Source: CADCWK01 sp035944555 (GTDB lineage: Bacteria > Chloroflexota > Chloroflexia > Thermomicrobiales > UBA6265). Taken from it: 64,000 nt of DNA. Shown one piece after another: positions 52,144-60,034 of this stretch. Numbering within the stretch: the stretch's first letter is position 1; each line of letters begins with the position of its first letter. The stretch is taken from NCBI GenBank assembly GCA_035944555.1, contig DASZAY010000005.1:1-64000 (forward strand), given 5' to 3'. The notes under the pieces are model-generated. The model was not told the origin of the DNA, did no database searches, and saw only the letters and a program-made list of their open reading frames with translations. Made by a program: the position numbers and the translations under genes.

Positions 52144-54726
52144 GTGACCGCTCCCCCGGCGGCGCAGAGAGCAATCACCTTGCAGGTCCGCACCTTCTCC
52201 GACGATCCCACGCCGACATCGTCCCCCGGCCAGGCGGTCGAATCCGCGCTGGTCGCGCTGCGTGGTCTCTGGCGCGAGGGACTGACGACCAGCCGGCTGG
52301 AAGTGTCCAAGGCGCGCCGGTCGATCGCCCAGCTCTCGACGTGGGCACCGGACGGCGAGACCCATGACCGGATCCGCAAGCTCGGCGAGCGGCTGGAAGC
52401 TTACCGCTTCCTCGACGATGTCCAGCGCGCCGAGGAGCTCAAGGCCCTCGCCGCCGCGATCAAGGAACTCGGGGGCGGGCTTCGCGTGCCGGCCGTGGGA
52501 ACGGCACAGGTCGGGATGCTCAACAGCGCCATCGCTCCCGGTCGTGCCCCGGCGCGCACCACGGCTCCACCGCCGCCGCCCCCACTGCCGGTCGAGTCGA
52601 AGCCACGCACGCCCGCCGCTGTCCCCCAGCTCACCCCCGAGGACCCGGTCACGAAACTGCCGGCGATCGGGCCCAAGATGGCCAAGACCCTGGCAGCCCA
52701 CAAGCACCCGATGGAGACGGTGGGCCGGGTGATCGCGCTGGCGCCCAACCGCCACATCGACTTCTCCCGTACCCAGACCATCGCCGACGCCATTCGCGAG
52801 ATGCACAAGGAGTTCGGCCGGCCGGAGGGATTCGAGGTCACGACGCGCGGCGAGATCACCCGGATCCAGGACAACTCCTTCGCCAAGCCGCCCCGCTGCA
52901 CGGTCCACCTCAGCGACGGCACCGGGACGCTCAAGGTCACGTGGTTCAACAACTTCATGGGCCGCACCCTCAACGTCGGTGACGAGCTGGTCGTCTCCGG
53001 CGCGCTGGAGACGGGGTACGGCGCGGTCGGGATGACGTCGCCGGAATGGGAGTTCGCCCACCGGGCCGGCCTGTCGACCGGGCGGCTCGTCCCCGTCTAC
53101 CCGCTGACCAAGGGCATTACCCAGAAGGGCCTGCGCAGCCTGACGCGCAACGCCCTCGACGCCGTCCGCGGGCGGCTCTACGACCCGCTGCCCGATCCCA
53201 TCCGGCGCGGGGCGGGGCTGGTGCCCCTCTGGGACGCCTACGACCACCTGCACTACCCGGCCAACGGCGAGCAGCTCCACGCCGGGCAGCGCCGCCTCGC
53301 TTTCGACGACCTGTTCTATCTCCAGCTCGGGTTCCTGATCCAGCGCCGTGATCGCACGGTCGGTGGCGGGATCGCGCTGACGATCGAGCGGCCGATCATG
53401 GACGCGTTCCTGGCCGGATTGCCGTTCACGCTGACCGGCGCCCAGCAGAAGGCGCTGGCCGAGATCGAGCGCGACCTGGCCCGGGGCGAGCCGATGCAGC
53501 GGCTGCTCCAGGGCGACGTCGGCTCGGGTAAGACCGTCGTCGCGGCGGCGGCGGCCCTGATCGCGACGGCCAACGGCTACCAGGCGGCGATCATGGCGCC
53601 GACCGAGATCCTCGCCGAGCAACACGAGCGCAACCTGCGGACGCTGTTCGACGGGCTGCCCGAGGCGCTGCGGCCGACCGTCGGCCTGCTGACGGGAAGC
53701 ACGAAGGCGCGCGCCCGTCGGTCACTGCTGGAATCGCTGGCCGCCGGTCACCTGAACATCCTCGTCGGCACCCACGCGATCATCCAGCCGACCGTCGAGT
53801 ACGACCGGCTGGCGATCGCCGTCGTCGACGAGCAGCACCGCTTCGGCGTGCGGCAGCGCGGCGAGCTGACGGCCAAGGGGGCCGGCGCCGCGCCGCACGT
53901 CCTCGCGATGACGGCGACGCCGATCCCGCGGACGCTCAACCTGGTGCTCCACGGCGACCTGGAAGTCTCGGTGATCGCCGAGCGGCCACCCGGCCGGATC
54001 CCGATCGAGACCCGGCGCTACGGGTCCGGTTCACGGGCGGCCGCCTACGACCTGGTCCGGCAGGAGGTCGCGGCCGGGCGGCAGGTGTTCGTGATCTGCC
54101 CATTGGTCGAGGAGAGCGAGCAGATCGAGGCCAAGGCGGCGACCGCCGAAGCGGAGCGGCTCCAGACCGAGGTCTTCCCGGAGCTGAAGGTGGCGCTGCT
54201 CCACGGCAAGATGGCCTCGAAGCAGAAGGACGCCGTCATGTCGGCGTTCCGTGACCGCGAGGCGGACATCCTGGTCGCCACCTCGGTGATCGAGGTCGGC
54301 ATCGACGTGCCCAACGCGACGGTGATGATGATCGAGGGGGCCGACCGGTTCGGGCTGGCCCAGCTCCACCAGTTCCGTGGCCGGGTGGGGCGCGGTGCCC
54401 ACCAGTCCTACTGCCTGTTGCTCACGGACGACGAGCGCGGCGACAACCGGCTGTCGGCGATGGTCGAGAGCGACGACGGGTTCGTGCTGGCCGAGCGCGA
54501 CCTGGAGCTGCGCGGTCCGGGCGACTTTCTCGGGACGCGGCAGAGCGGCCTGCCGGAACTGAGCTGGCTGTCGGACAGCTTCGATACCCGCCTGCTCGAC
54601 CAGGCCCGGACCGCCGCCGAAGGGCTGCTGGCCGACGATCCACACCTGTCCCGCCCGGAGAACAAGCACCTGTCGGACCTGCTTCAGGACTTCTGGCAGC
54701 AGGCCGGGGTCGGAATCACGCCATAG
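52144..54726 (+). CDS. recG: ATP-dependent DNA helicase RecG
   Basis: 860 residues from a GTG at 52144. An extended N-terminal helical part and a Pro-rich linker (PPPPPP near 140) precede AIGPKMAKTLAAHKHPMETVG and the OB-type wedge domain (VTTRGEITRIQDNSFAKPPRCTVHLSDGTGTLKVTWFN), which splits branched DNA. Helicase motifs: GDVGSGKT (Walker A), VVDEQHRFGVRQR (DEQH box), MTATPIPRTLNL, and QFRGRVGRGAHQSYCLLLTDDE. RecG reverses stalled forks and processes D-loops and Holliday junctions. The N-terminal extension of about 120 residues relative to E. coli is typical for this phylum's homologues. Confidence 0.96.
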   Translation: MTAPPAAQRAITLQVRTFSDDPTPTSSPGQAVESALVALRGLWREGLTTSRLEVSKARRSIAQLSTWAPDGETHDRIRKLGERLEAYRFLDDVQRAEELKALAAAIKELGGGLRVPAVGTAQVGMLNSAIAPGRAPARTTAPPPPPPLPVESKPRTPAAVPQLTPEDPVTKLPAIGPKMAKTLAAHKHPMETVGRVIALAPNRHIDFSRTQTIADAIREMHKEFGRPEGFEVTTRGEITRIQDNSFAKPPRCTVHLSDGTGTLKVTWFNNFMGRTLNVGDELVVSGALETGYGAVGMTSPEWEFAHRAGLSTGRLVPVYPLTKGITQKGLRSLTRNALDAVRGRLYDPLPDPIRRGAGLVPLWDAYDHLHYPANGEQLHAGQRRLAFDDLFYLQLGFLIQRRDRTVGGGIALTIERPIMDAFLAGLPFTLTGAQQKALAEIERDLARGEPMQRLLQGDVGSGKTVVAAAAALIATANGYQAAIMAPTEILAEQHERNLRTLFDGLPEALRPTVGLLTGSTKARARRSLLESLAAGHLNILVGTHAIIQPTVEYDRLAIAVVDEQHRFGVRQRGELTAKGAGAAPHVLAMTATPIPRTLNLVLHGDLEVSVIAERPPGRIPIETRRYGSGSRAAAYDLVRQEVAAGRQVFVICPLVEESEQIEAKAATAEAERLQTEVFPELKVALLHGKMASKQKDAVMSAFRDREADILVATSVIEVGIDVPNATVMMIEGADRFGLAQLHQFRGRVGRGAHQSYCLLLTDDERGDNRLSAMVESDDGFVLAERDLELRGPGDFLGTRQSGLPELSWLSDSFDTRLLDQARTAAEGLLADDPHLSRPENKHLSDLLQDFWQQAGVGITP

Positions 54727-54871
54727 CTCCGGTAGCTTAGAGCACACCCACCTGGTCGGCGGTCGGCAAGCGTAGGGGCGATTCCGGGTTGCGACGATGC
54801 ATCCTCCCCCTGTCCCCCCTCCCCCGAAGAAGTCACGTTCCTACCGTCTCCCCTGTCTCAAGGCAGATGGA

Positions 54872-54902
54872 TTGACCGCCCAATCATAAGATGATACTTA
54901 TG
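54872..54902 (+). promoter_or_regulatory. Promoter with perfect CATAAG-N6-CTTATG operator for ArsR
   Basis: TTGACC at 54872-54877 is a near-consensus -35 box; GATACT at 54893-54898 is a plausible -10 with a short 15-nt spacer. CATAAG (54885-54890) and CTTATG (54897-54902) form a perfect palindrome with a 6-nt centre that covers the -10, 24 nt before the ArsR start codon. This fits autorepression by the encoded ArsR protein. It stands out in A/T content from its surroundings. Confidence 0.6.
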
Positions 54903-54925
54903 TATGCACGCGGGAGGACCACGCA

Positions 54926-55276
54926 GTGGATCTGTTCGAGACGCTCGGCGATCCGGTGCGCCGGAGCATCGTCGAAGAACTCGCCGCCGGTGAGCAATCG
55001 GCCGGCGAACTGACGGCGATGGCACAGGTGCGGTTCGGGATCTCGCAGCCCGCGGTGTCCCAGCACCTGCGGATACTGCGCGAGCGCGGCTACGTGACCA
55101 CGCGAGCCGAGGGCACGCGCCGCATCTACCGCCTGAGCGCCGACCCGTTCGCCGACCTCCGCCTCTGGCTGGGGCGCTACGACCGGCTCTGGTCGGGCGC
55201 GCTGGACGACCTCGGCACCTATCTCAACCGCCCGGACCCGGGCACCACCAACGACAGGGAGCGAGACCATGTCTGA
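54926..55276 (+). CDS. ArsR family transcriptional regulator, AHSA1-associated
   Basis: 116 residues from GTG 54926 with GGGAGGA upstream. The winged helix-turn-helix covers FETLGDPVRRSIVEELAAGEQSAGELTAMAQVRFGISQPAVSQHLRILRERGYVTTRAEGTRRIYRLS. It lacks the metal-binding CxC motif, so it is probably not metal-responsive; the C-terminal segment PFADLRLWLGRYDRLWSGALDDLGTYL is typical of ArsR proteins paired with SRPBCC genes. Overlaps the next gene by 8 nt, so both form one operon, likely autorepressed at the palindrome upstream. Confidence 0.93.
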   Translation: MDLFETLGDPVRRSIVEELAAGEQSAGELTAMAQVRFGISQPAVSQHLRILRERGYVTTRAEGTRRIYRLSADPFADLRLWLGRYDRLWSGALDDLGTYLNRPDPGTTNDRERDHV

Positions 55277-55796
55277 CGCGGCCAGCAACGCGAACGGTGT
55301 CGGACGGATGTGGCCGAGCGGCGAGCGCTTCGGCGTGACCTTCGAGCGCGCCTACGCCGCGGCACCGGCGGACGTCTGGGCGGCGATCACCGATGAGGTG
55401 GCACTGGCGGCATGGTTCGCCCCGGTCAGTGGCGATTTCCAGACCGGCGGCCGCTACGAGATCGACTTCGGCCAGGGGGCGGAGCGCCAGACCGGCGAGA
55501 TCCGCGATTGCGACGCACCGTCGACGCTGTCCCTGACCTGGGACCACCCGGGCGAGCCAGCAAGCCTGGTGACGGTCCGCCTGGCCGGCGGGCTTGGCGG
55601 CGGCACGAACCTCATCCTCGAGCATGACCTGCTGCCGGGCAGCGGCGCGGCTGGCTACTCCGCCGGCTGGCACGCCTACCTCGACCGGCTAACGGCTCGG
55701 TTGACCGGCAACGACCTGCCGGACTGGGAGCACGTCTTCAACGACACGATCGGCCACTACAAGCGGCAACTGGCGATGATCCCGACCATCGCGTGA
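55269..55796 (+). CDS. SRPBCC / AHSA1-like START-type protein
   Basis: 175 residues from ATG 55269. AHSA1-type helix-grip fold: VTFERAYAAAPADVWAAITDEVALAAWFAPVSGDFQTGGRYEIDFG, QTGEIRDCDAPSTLSLTWDHPGEPASLVTVRLA, NLILEHDLLPGSGAAGYSAGWHAYLDRLTARLTG. These proteins bind hydrophobic ligands in a deep pocket. It overlaps the ArsR gene (ATGTCTGA at 55269-55276), an arrangement seen widely in soil bacteria. Ligand unknown. Confidence 0.92.
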   Translation: MSDAASNANGVGRMWPSGERFGVTFERAYAAAPADVWAAITDEVALAAWFAPVSGDFQTGGRYEIDFGQGAERQTGEIRDCDAPSTLSLTWDHPGEPASLVTVRLAGGLGGGTNLILEHDLLPGSGAAGYSAGWHAYLDRLTARLTGNDLPDWEHVFNDTIGHYKRQLAMIPTIA

Positions 55797-55861
55797 CGCC
55801 ACGCGCCGTGCGGGACACGACCAGGACGGAATCGGTATCCTGGCGGCGATGACGGGCAGCG

Positions 55862-56296
55862 GTGTCCGTCACCGTCCCGCACCCGTCAGGATCGCCCGTG
55901 TCGGACCTGCCTCTCGACATTCCATCAGAGCCGACGTTCATGGTCGGCCGGATCTACCGCCGCCGCGACCTCCATGATGCCTTCGGCGGCTCGTATCAGA
56001 GCGGCATCAGTGCGTCTCGCCGGGCCCCGGTTATCTTCATCTTCACGACGGAGACCGGCGAGGCCGGAGAGAGGCATGGCTACCACGACGGCTGGCAGCC
56101 CGACGGGACGTTCCACTACTCGGGCGAGGGCCAGAAGGGTGACATGGCGTTCACCAAGGGCAACCTCGCCATCCGTGCTCATCACGACGGGCAGGCCATT
56201 TACCTGATCCAATGCGCGGACCAAGGCTCCATCATTATTTCCCCGCGCTTCGGCCAGTTCGGAAAAGACTCAACTCACCACCTCAGACGCCCCTGA
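55862..56296 (+). pseudogene. N-terminal remnant of an HNH endonuclease (modification-dependent type)
   Basis: Residues 27-115 of this 144-codon frame (MVGRIYRRRDLHDAFGGSYQSGISAS, VIFIFTTETGEAG..HGYHDGW, FHYSGEGQKGDMAFTKGNLAIRAHHD) match the N-terminal domain that, in full-length proteins I know, precedes a C-terminal HNH nuclease. The match ends near YLIQCADQ, the remainder is unrelated and stops at 56296, with no HNH motif. An HNH fragment with the same family's ending sits 2.7 kb downstream at 58992-59145, beyond the vsr-R-M cassette. The gene is therefore a split pseudogene. Alternative: an independent small protein keeping just this domain. Confidence 0.72.
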
Positions 56297-56324
56297 TACT
56301 TGGTGGAAATCTGGGGAAGCGGTC

Positions 56325-56798
56325 TCAACTAGTTCGAGATGAAGAGTGATCGAGCAGACGGCGTCGCTCCTCAATGGTTACCTTGATGTCAGCCACGACT
56401 TGATCCAAGTCGGCCTTAACGTCGCTCTCCCAAAAACGTAAGACTATCCAACCAGCCGCATTGAGGGCGGCGTTCACCTCCTCGTCCCGCGCCATGTTCC
56501 GCTCGATCTTGGCCACCCACCACTCGGTGCGATTCGGGTACATGGCGGCCAGATCGGGCAAGCCACGCAGCCGCCAAGCGTTGCCATGCCACATGTCCCC
56601 ATCGATAAAGATGGCCACCTTGAGCCGGGTGAAGGCGATGTCTGGCTTTCCCGTTATCCTATGATGCACTCGATAGCGGTACCCGAGGGCGTGTAGACGT
56701 CGTCTGACCGTAAGCTCAGCCTTGGAGTCCTTATTCCGCACCCGCGCCATCATTCGCGAGGTTACGGCGGGATCACGTTGTCGGTTCGGCGAAGACAT
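56325..56798 (-). CDS. vsr: Very short patch repair endonuclease
   Basis: 157 residues from ATG 56796-56798. Vsr core: SRMMARVRNKDSKAELTVRRRLHALGYRYRVHHRITGKPDIAFTRLKVAIFIDGDMWHG, with the Asp and His of the active site (PDIAF, IFIDGDMWHG), RTEWWVAKIERNMARDEEVNAALNAAGWIVLRFWESDVK. Vsr nicks next to T:G mismatches that arise when 5-methylcytosine deaminates, so it protects the methylated sites of the adjacent m5C methyltransferase. Divergent from the endonuclease gene, with start codons only 14 bp apart. Confidence 0.94.
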   Translation of the reverse strand: MSSPNRQRDPAVTSRMMARVRNKDSKAELTVRRRLHALGYRYRVHHRITGKPDIAFTRLKVAIFIDGDMWHGNAWRLRGLPDLAAMYPNRTEWWVAKIERNMARDEEVNAALNAAGWIVLRFWESDVKADLDQVVADIKVTIEERRRLLDHSSSRTS

Positions 56799-56812
56799 GG
56801 GAGCAGCTCGAC

Positions 56813-57499
56813 TTGGTAGACGCTGAAAACCCGTACAACCCGCTAGACAAGACCAATCTGGGTCGCAGTGTCTCCGATGCGCTCCTGAGAATGAACTCCC
56901 GACCGATGCCTCGCCCCAAGGCGCCCCGATCCGAGGGGTTTCAAGGGGCTGGCGTCTACGCCATCTATTACCTCGGCACGCACGCCCTGTTCCCGGCCTA
57001 CGGCCCCGTGGCGGCCCTGAACACCGAGGGGCAGTTCGCCCAGCCAATCTACGTGGGGAAGGCGGTCCCTCGCGGGTCGAGGAAGGCTGGCATCGGACTT
57101 GGAGCGAGCGTCGGATTCTCCCTGTTTGATCGTCTGCGTGAGCACGCTGAGTCGATCGAGCAGGCGACGAACTTGGATATACGCGACTTCGTCTGCCGCT
57201 ATCTGGTTGTCGACGACATCTGGATCCCGTTGGGGGAGTCGCTGCTCATCCGCCAGTCGCGGCCCGTTTGGAACCTCGTGCTTGACGGGTTCGGCAACCA
57301 CGACCCCGGCGGCCGCCGTGCCACCCAGCAGCGCTCGCCATGGGACGTCGTGCACCCGGGGCGACCTTGGGCAGAGAAGTTGGCTGGTCACCCGAAGGAC
57401 GCGAGCACGCTCATCTCAGAAATAGGGGCGTTTCTCGCCGGCCGGCAGGACGTGGCAATGAGCATCGAAGAGGCATTGGTCAGAGAGGACGAGGCATGA
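56813..57499 (+). CDS. Eco29kI-family GIY-YIG restriction endonuclease
   Basis: 228 residues from a TTG start with GGGAG upstream. GIY-YIG module: GVYAIYYLG and PIYVGKAVPRGSRKAG (the two halves of the motif), then LFDRLREHAESIEQATNLDIRDFVCRYLVVDDIWIPLGESLLIRQSRPVWNLVLDGFG, where the Glu of GES and the Asn of WN complete the catalytic set. The N-terminal YNPLDKTNLGRSVSDALL is specific to this family. Eco29kI itself cuts CCGCGG; by analogy the target here may be the same. The convergent methyltransferase ends 74 nt away. Confidence 0.92.
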   Translation: MVDAENPYNPLDKTNLGRSVSDALLRMNSRPMPRPKAPRSEGFQGAGVYAIYYLGTHALFPAYGPVAALNTEGQFAQPIYVGKAVPRGSRKAGIGLGASVGFSLFDRLREHAESIEQATNLDIRDFVCRYLVVDDIWIPLGESLLIRQSRPVWNLVLDGFGNHDPGGRRATQQRSPWDVVHPGRPWAEKLAGHPKDASTLISEIGAFLAGRQDVAMSIEEALVREDEA

Positions 57500-57573
57500 G
57501 CAGGTATAGACGGGCCAGCGTCGACGGACGAAAAATCACGCTAGCGAGGTCCCATTCGTACTCACGGTGCAAC

Positions 57574-58794
57574 TCAATCGGCTGTAACCATCCGATCCCT
57601 ACGCTGAAGAGTGTCGCCAATCCTCCAAGAGAGCGTCTTTCTTAGTTGACGCCCGATTACTTCGGCTAGAGTCACTGGTACCGCGTTTCCGATCTGTCGC
57701 ATAGCCTCGGTACGGGAGCCGGCAAAAGCGTAGTCGTCTGGGAACGCTTGGACCCGAGCAGACTCTCGGACCGTAAAGTAGCGCAGCGACCCATCGTCAC
57801 GTATGAGGATGTGCTCACCGCCTGGGTTGCCATGGTCGCCCGCCTTGATCGTCTTGGCAGGAGCATCTAATGAATTACCAGTATGACCGACGTAGACTCG
57901 CGCACCTGGAATGCCGATGTGGAAGTCATAGCCAGGCGTCGCGACACCGTTCACCGGTTCAGGTAGTCCCGCGATCGCATCCCGTAGCGTCAGCCAGCGC
58001 TTGCCGTGAGGCGCCACAACCATCGATTTGAGTCGGTGAACCGCCGGTTCTAATCGCGGGTTGGGAGCTAGTGGCGTCAGACCATGATCTTCCCAGTATT
58101 CGCCGGTTACGAACTGATCCCAAAGCAGCCGTTCTCGTGTATGAGTCGGCTCGGGGTACGACCAGTCATCAGCCGTATCGTCGCGGACAGCGACCATGAT
58201 GACGCGGTAGCGCGACTGTGGTACGCCATAGTCCGGCGCGTGAAGAGTCCGCTCATGAACGGTATACGTGGCCGACAAATCGATCAGCCGGACGGAGGCC
58301 TGATGTGCCTCGACCCGTGCGTAATGATCTCGCCAATCCTCACCCTCACGCGGCGCGATATGAGGGGTGCGAAGCTGGCTGAGGATGTAGTTGAAGTACG
58401 GGCGAAAGCTTTCCCTTTTGAGCCCACGTACGTTTTCCAGCAGTACCATCTTAGGTCGGAGCGCGCGAATGGCGCGGAACACTTCGGGGAACATGTTGCG
58501 GCCATCCTGATCGGCTCGATGGCGGCCACCGAGGCTGAACGGCTGGCATGGCGCTCCACCAGCAAGCAAGTCCACGCGGTCAACGAAGGTGTCGTAGTCG
58601 AACGCACGGACATCGGTCTCGAACACCGGCCAATCCAGGCTCAGGCGCTCTCCGTTGAGGCGTAGCGTGGCGCAGGCATGGCGGTTGTACTCAACTAGAC
58701 CAAGGTGATTGAATCCGGATCGGTGCAGACCGAGCGAAAGACCGCCACAGCCGGCGAACAAATCCATTGAAGTCACGGTCTCAGTCATATTCAC
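57574..58794 (-). CDS. DNA (cytosine-5-)-methyltransferase of the Eco29kI-type system
   Basis: 406 residues. All key m5C motifs are present: I DLFAGCGGLSLGL, IV GGAPCQPFSLGGRHRADQDGRN with catalytic Cys, VI LLENVRGLK, VIII PQSRYRVIMVAV, IX REsARVQAFPDDY and X QIGNAVPVTLAEVI, with a target-recognition domain in between (LDAPAKTIKAGDHGNPGGEHI belongs to its end). It protects the host by methylating the site cut by the neighbouring endonuclease. Start ATG at 58794; an ATG two codons later is possible. The A/T-rich 200 bp upstream probably contain its promoter. Confidence 0.96.
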   Translation of the reverse strand: MNMTETVTSMDLFAGCGGLSLGLHRSGFNHLGLVEYNRHACATLRLNGERLSLDWPVFETDVRAFDYDTFVDRVDLLAGGAPCQPFSLGGRHRADQDGRNMFPEVFRAIRALRPKMVLLENVRGLKRESFRPYFNYILSQLRTPHIAPREGEDWRDHYARVEAHQASVRLIDLSATYTVHERTLHAPDYGVPQSRYRVIMVAVRDDTADDWSYPEPTHTRERLLWDQFVTGEYWEDHGLTPLAPNPRLEPAVHRLKSMVVAPHGKRWLTLRDAIAGLPEPVNGVATPGYDFHIGIPGARVYVGHTGNSLDAPAKTIKAGDHGNPGGEHILIRDDGSLRYFTVRESARVQAFPDDYAFAGSRTEAMRQIGNAVPVTLAEVIGRQLRKTLSWRIGDTLQRRDRMVTAD

Positions 58795-58991
58795 CGCTGT
58801 TCGCCCCCAGTCAGAACACTCGTCCTATACGTACAATCCCGTTGAGGTTAGAGTATCAGCCTTTAGTCCGAGATCAAATCCCGTGAACTACGGAAAACAA
58901 TGAGCCCGGTGTTTGCAGTCGGTCATCGTCCGAGCTCCCCAATACTGTCGATGACCTGGATCATAGTTGTATTGCTTGTCACGTGACGCCT

Positions 58992-59145
58992 CGGACGGCG
59001 CTGGCCATCCAAGGGATTGTCCTGCGTCGGGCGGGTGATCGCACTCTGCCCTAACTGCCACCGCCGGGTCCACCACGGCGAGGACGGACCGGAATACGAC
59101 GAGGCGCTCCGCGAGACGCTCGCCGGGATCGCCCGGCGGCGCTGA
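58992..59145 (+). pseudogene. C-terminal HNH remnant of the split endonuclease gene
   Basis: The plus strand encodes ASDGAGHPRDCP, then after one change of frame RVIALCPNCHRRVHHGEDGPEYDEALRETLAGIARRR and a TGA at 59143-59145. The CPNCHRRVHHG segment is the C-terminal half of a treble-clef HNH nuclease with its CxxC zinc knuckle, His and Asn/His residues. The N-terminal half of the HNH motif is missing. Together with the remnant at 55862-56296 it is the two ends of one gene, in the same orientation, with the restriction-modification cassette between. Confidence 0.72.
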
Positions 59146-59161
59146 CCCCTGACCTTTCAGG

Positions 59162-59854
59162 CTACGCCACGATCTCGCAGCGGCGGCCACGGGTATCGAA
59201 CTCCGGCGGGTCCGGCAGTGAGATCGCCTCACCCGTGGCGAAGCGATGAGCCGACCACGCGACCACGACCGCGTCCAGCAGGTCGTCGGGCGTGGCCGGC
59301 CGCGCAGCCGAGCGGGCGGTCGCACGATCCCACAGCGCGATCCCGAGTTCCCGCTCCAGCGCGGCGCGACGCTCGTCGTACCCGGCCGCGGTGCGCTTGG
59401 GATGGGCCATCGGCGCGCCAGCCAGCAGCGTAAACGCGACCTCCGGGTGGCACTCGATGACGCGCGACTGCAGCGCTGGGGTGACCAGGCGGTCGACCTC
59501 GGCGATCTTCGGATAGATCGCGTGGGCCTGCCGGCTGATGCCCCGCCCGGTCAGCGTCCGGGCCAGTGCGAGCGTTTCGGCGTAGGTGCCCGTGTCAAGC
59601 AGCCTCGGGTCGGGAGCGGGGAACACGCTGTTCCGGCGGGGTCCGAGCAGCCGGCGTGCGGCCGCGTCCGCCCTGCGCGGGGCCCCTTCGACCAGCCCGA
59701 TCGGGATGTCGACGCCGATCGCGATCGCGTCTTCCGTGGCCGCGAGCAGCTCGGCGAACGACCGGTAGACCGCCGTGGTGAGCGTGCCGGCTGCCGCATC
59801 CCATGTCACCGCGACCCAGCCGCCCGGACACCCGTCCACCCCAACGACCTGCAC
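59162..59854 (-). CDS. DUF429 RNase H-like fold protein
   Basis: 230 residues. The DUF429 pattern is complete: MQVVGVDGCPGGWVAVTWD (first Asp), AIGVDIPIGLVEGAPRRADAAARRLLGPRRNSVFPAPDPR, ISRQAHAIYPKIAEVDRLV, RVIECHPEVAFTLLAGAPM, and DDLLDAVVVAWSAHRF (late Asp). The acidic residues match an RNase H-type active site, but no activity is established for this family. Ends 16 bp from the HNH remnant on the opposite strand. Confidence 0.92.
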   Translation of the reverse strand: MQVVGVDGCPGGWVAVTWDAAAGTLTTAVYRSFAELLAATEDAIAIGVDIPIGLVEGAPRRADAAARRLLGPRRNSVFPAPDPRLLDTGTYAETLALARTLTGRGISRQAHAIYPKIAEVDRLVTPALQSRVIECHPEVAFTLLAGAPMAHPKRTAAGYDERRAALERELGIALWDRATARSAARPATPDDLLDAVVVAWSAHRFATGEAISLPDPPEFDTRGRRCEIVA

Positions 59855-60034
59855 TGCCCACCTCCCCGATCCTGCCCACCTCCACGGCGGGCGATCAGCG
59901 TGATCGTATCCCGTCGCGGAATGCAGGACCGGAACACGTCCACCGGGAACTATCCGGGGCCGAGTGGCGTTCTCTCTCTGGCGACCGATGTTCGGCGCTG
60001 CATCTGGAACAGGACTAAGAGGATCGACGACACC

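Larger units (their letters stand above)
56297..58991. mobile_element. Eco29kI-type restriction-modification cassette inserted in an HNH endonuclease gene
   Basis: About 2.7 kb with vsr (minus), GIY-YIG endonuclease (plus) and m5C methyltransferase (minus). It is flanked on the left by the N-terminal and on the right by the C-terminal remnant of the same type of gene in the same orientation. Base composition is more A/T-rich than the neighbourhood, most obviously at 58600-58990. No transposase, terminal inverted repeats or direct repeats were seen; this looks like an illegitimate replacement or insertion of a selfish restriction-modification module. Confidence 0.6.

Noticed and set aside
57496..57645. 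A 49-codon frame that starts at the ATGA overlap with the Eco29kI-type endonuclease stop codon
   Set aside because: It runs into the 3' end of the convergent methyltransferase gene, has no known motif, and its coding status cannot be supported beyond the overlap.
56240..59000. Direct repeats or attachment sites at the borders of the restriction-modification cassette
   Set aside because: No shared sequence long enough to be convincing was seen when comparing the left (56230-56330) and right (58900-59000) borders.
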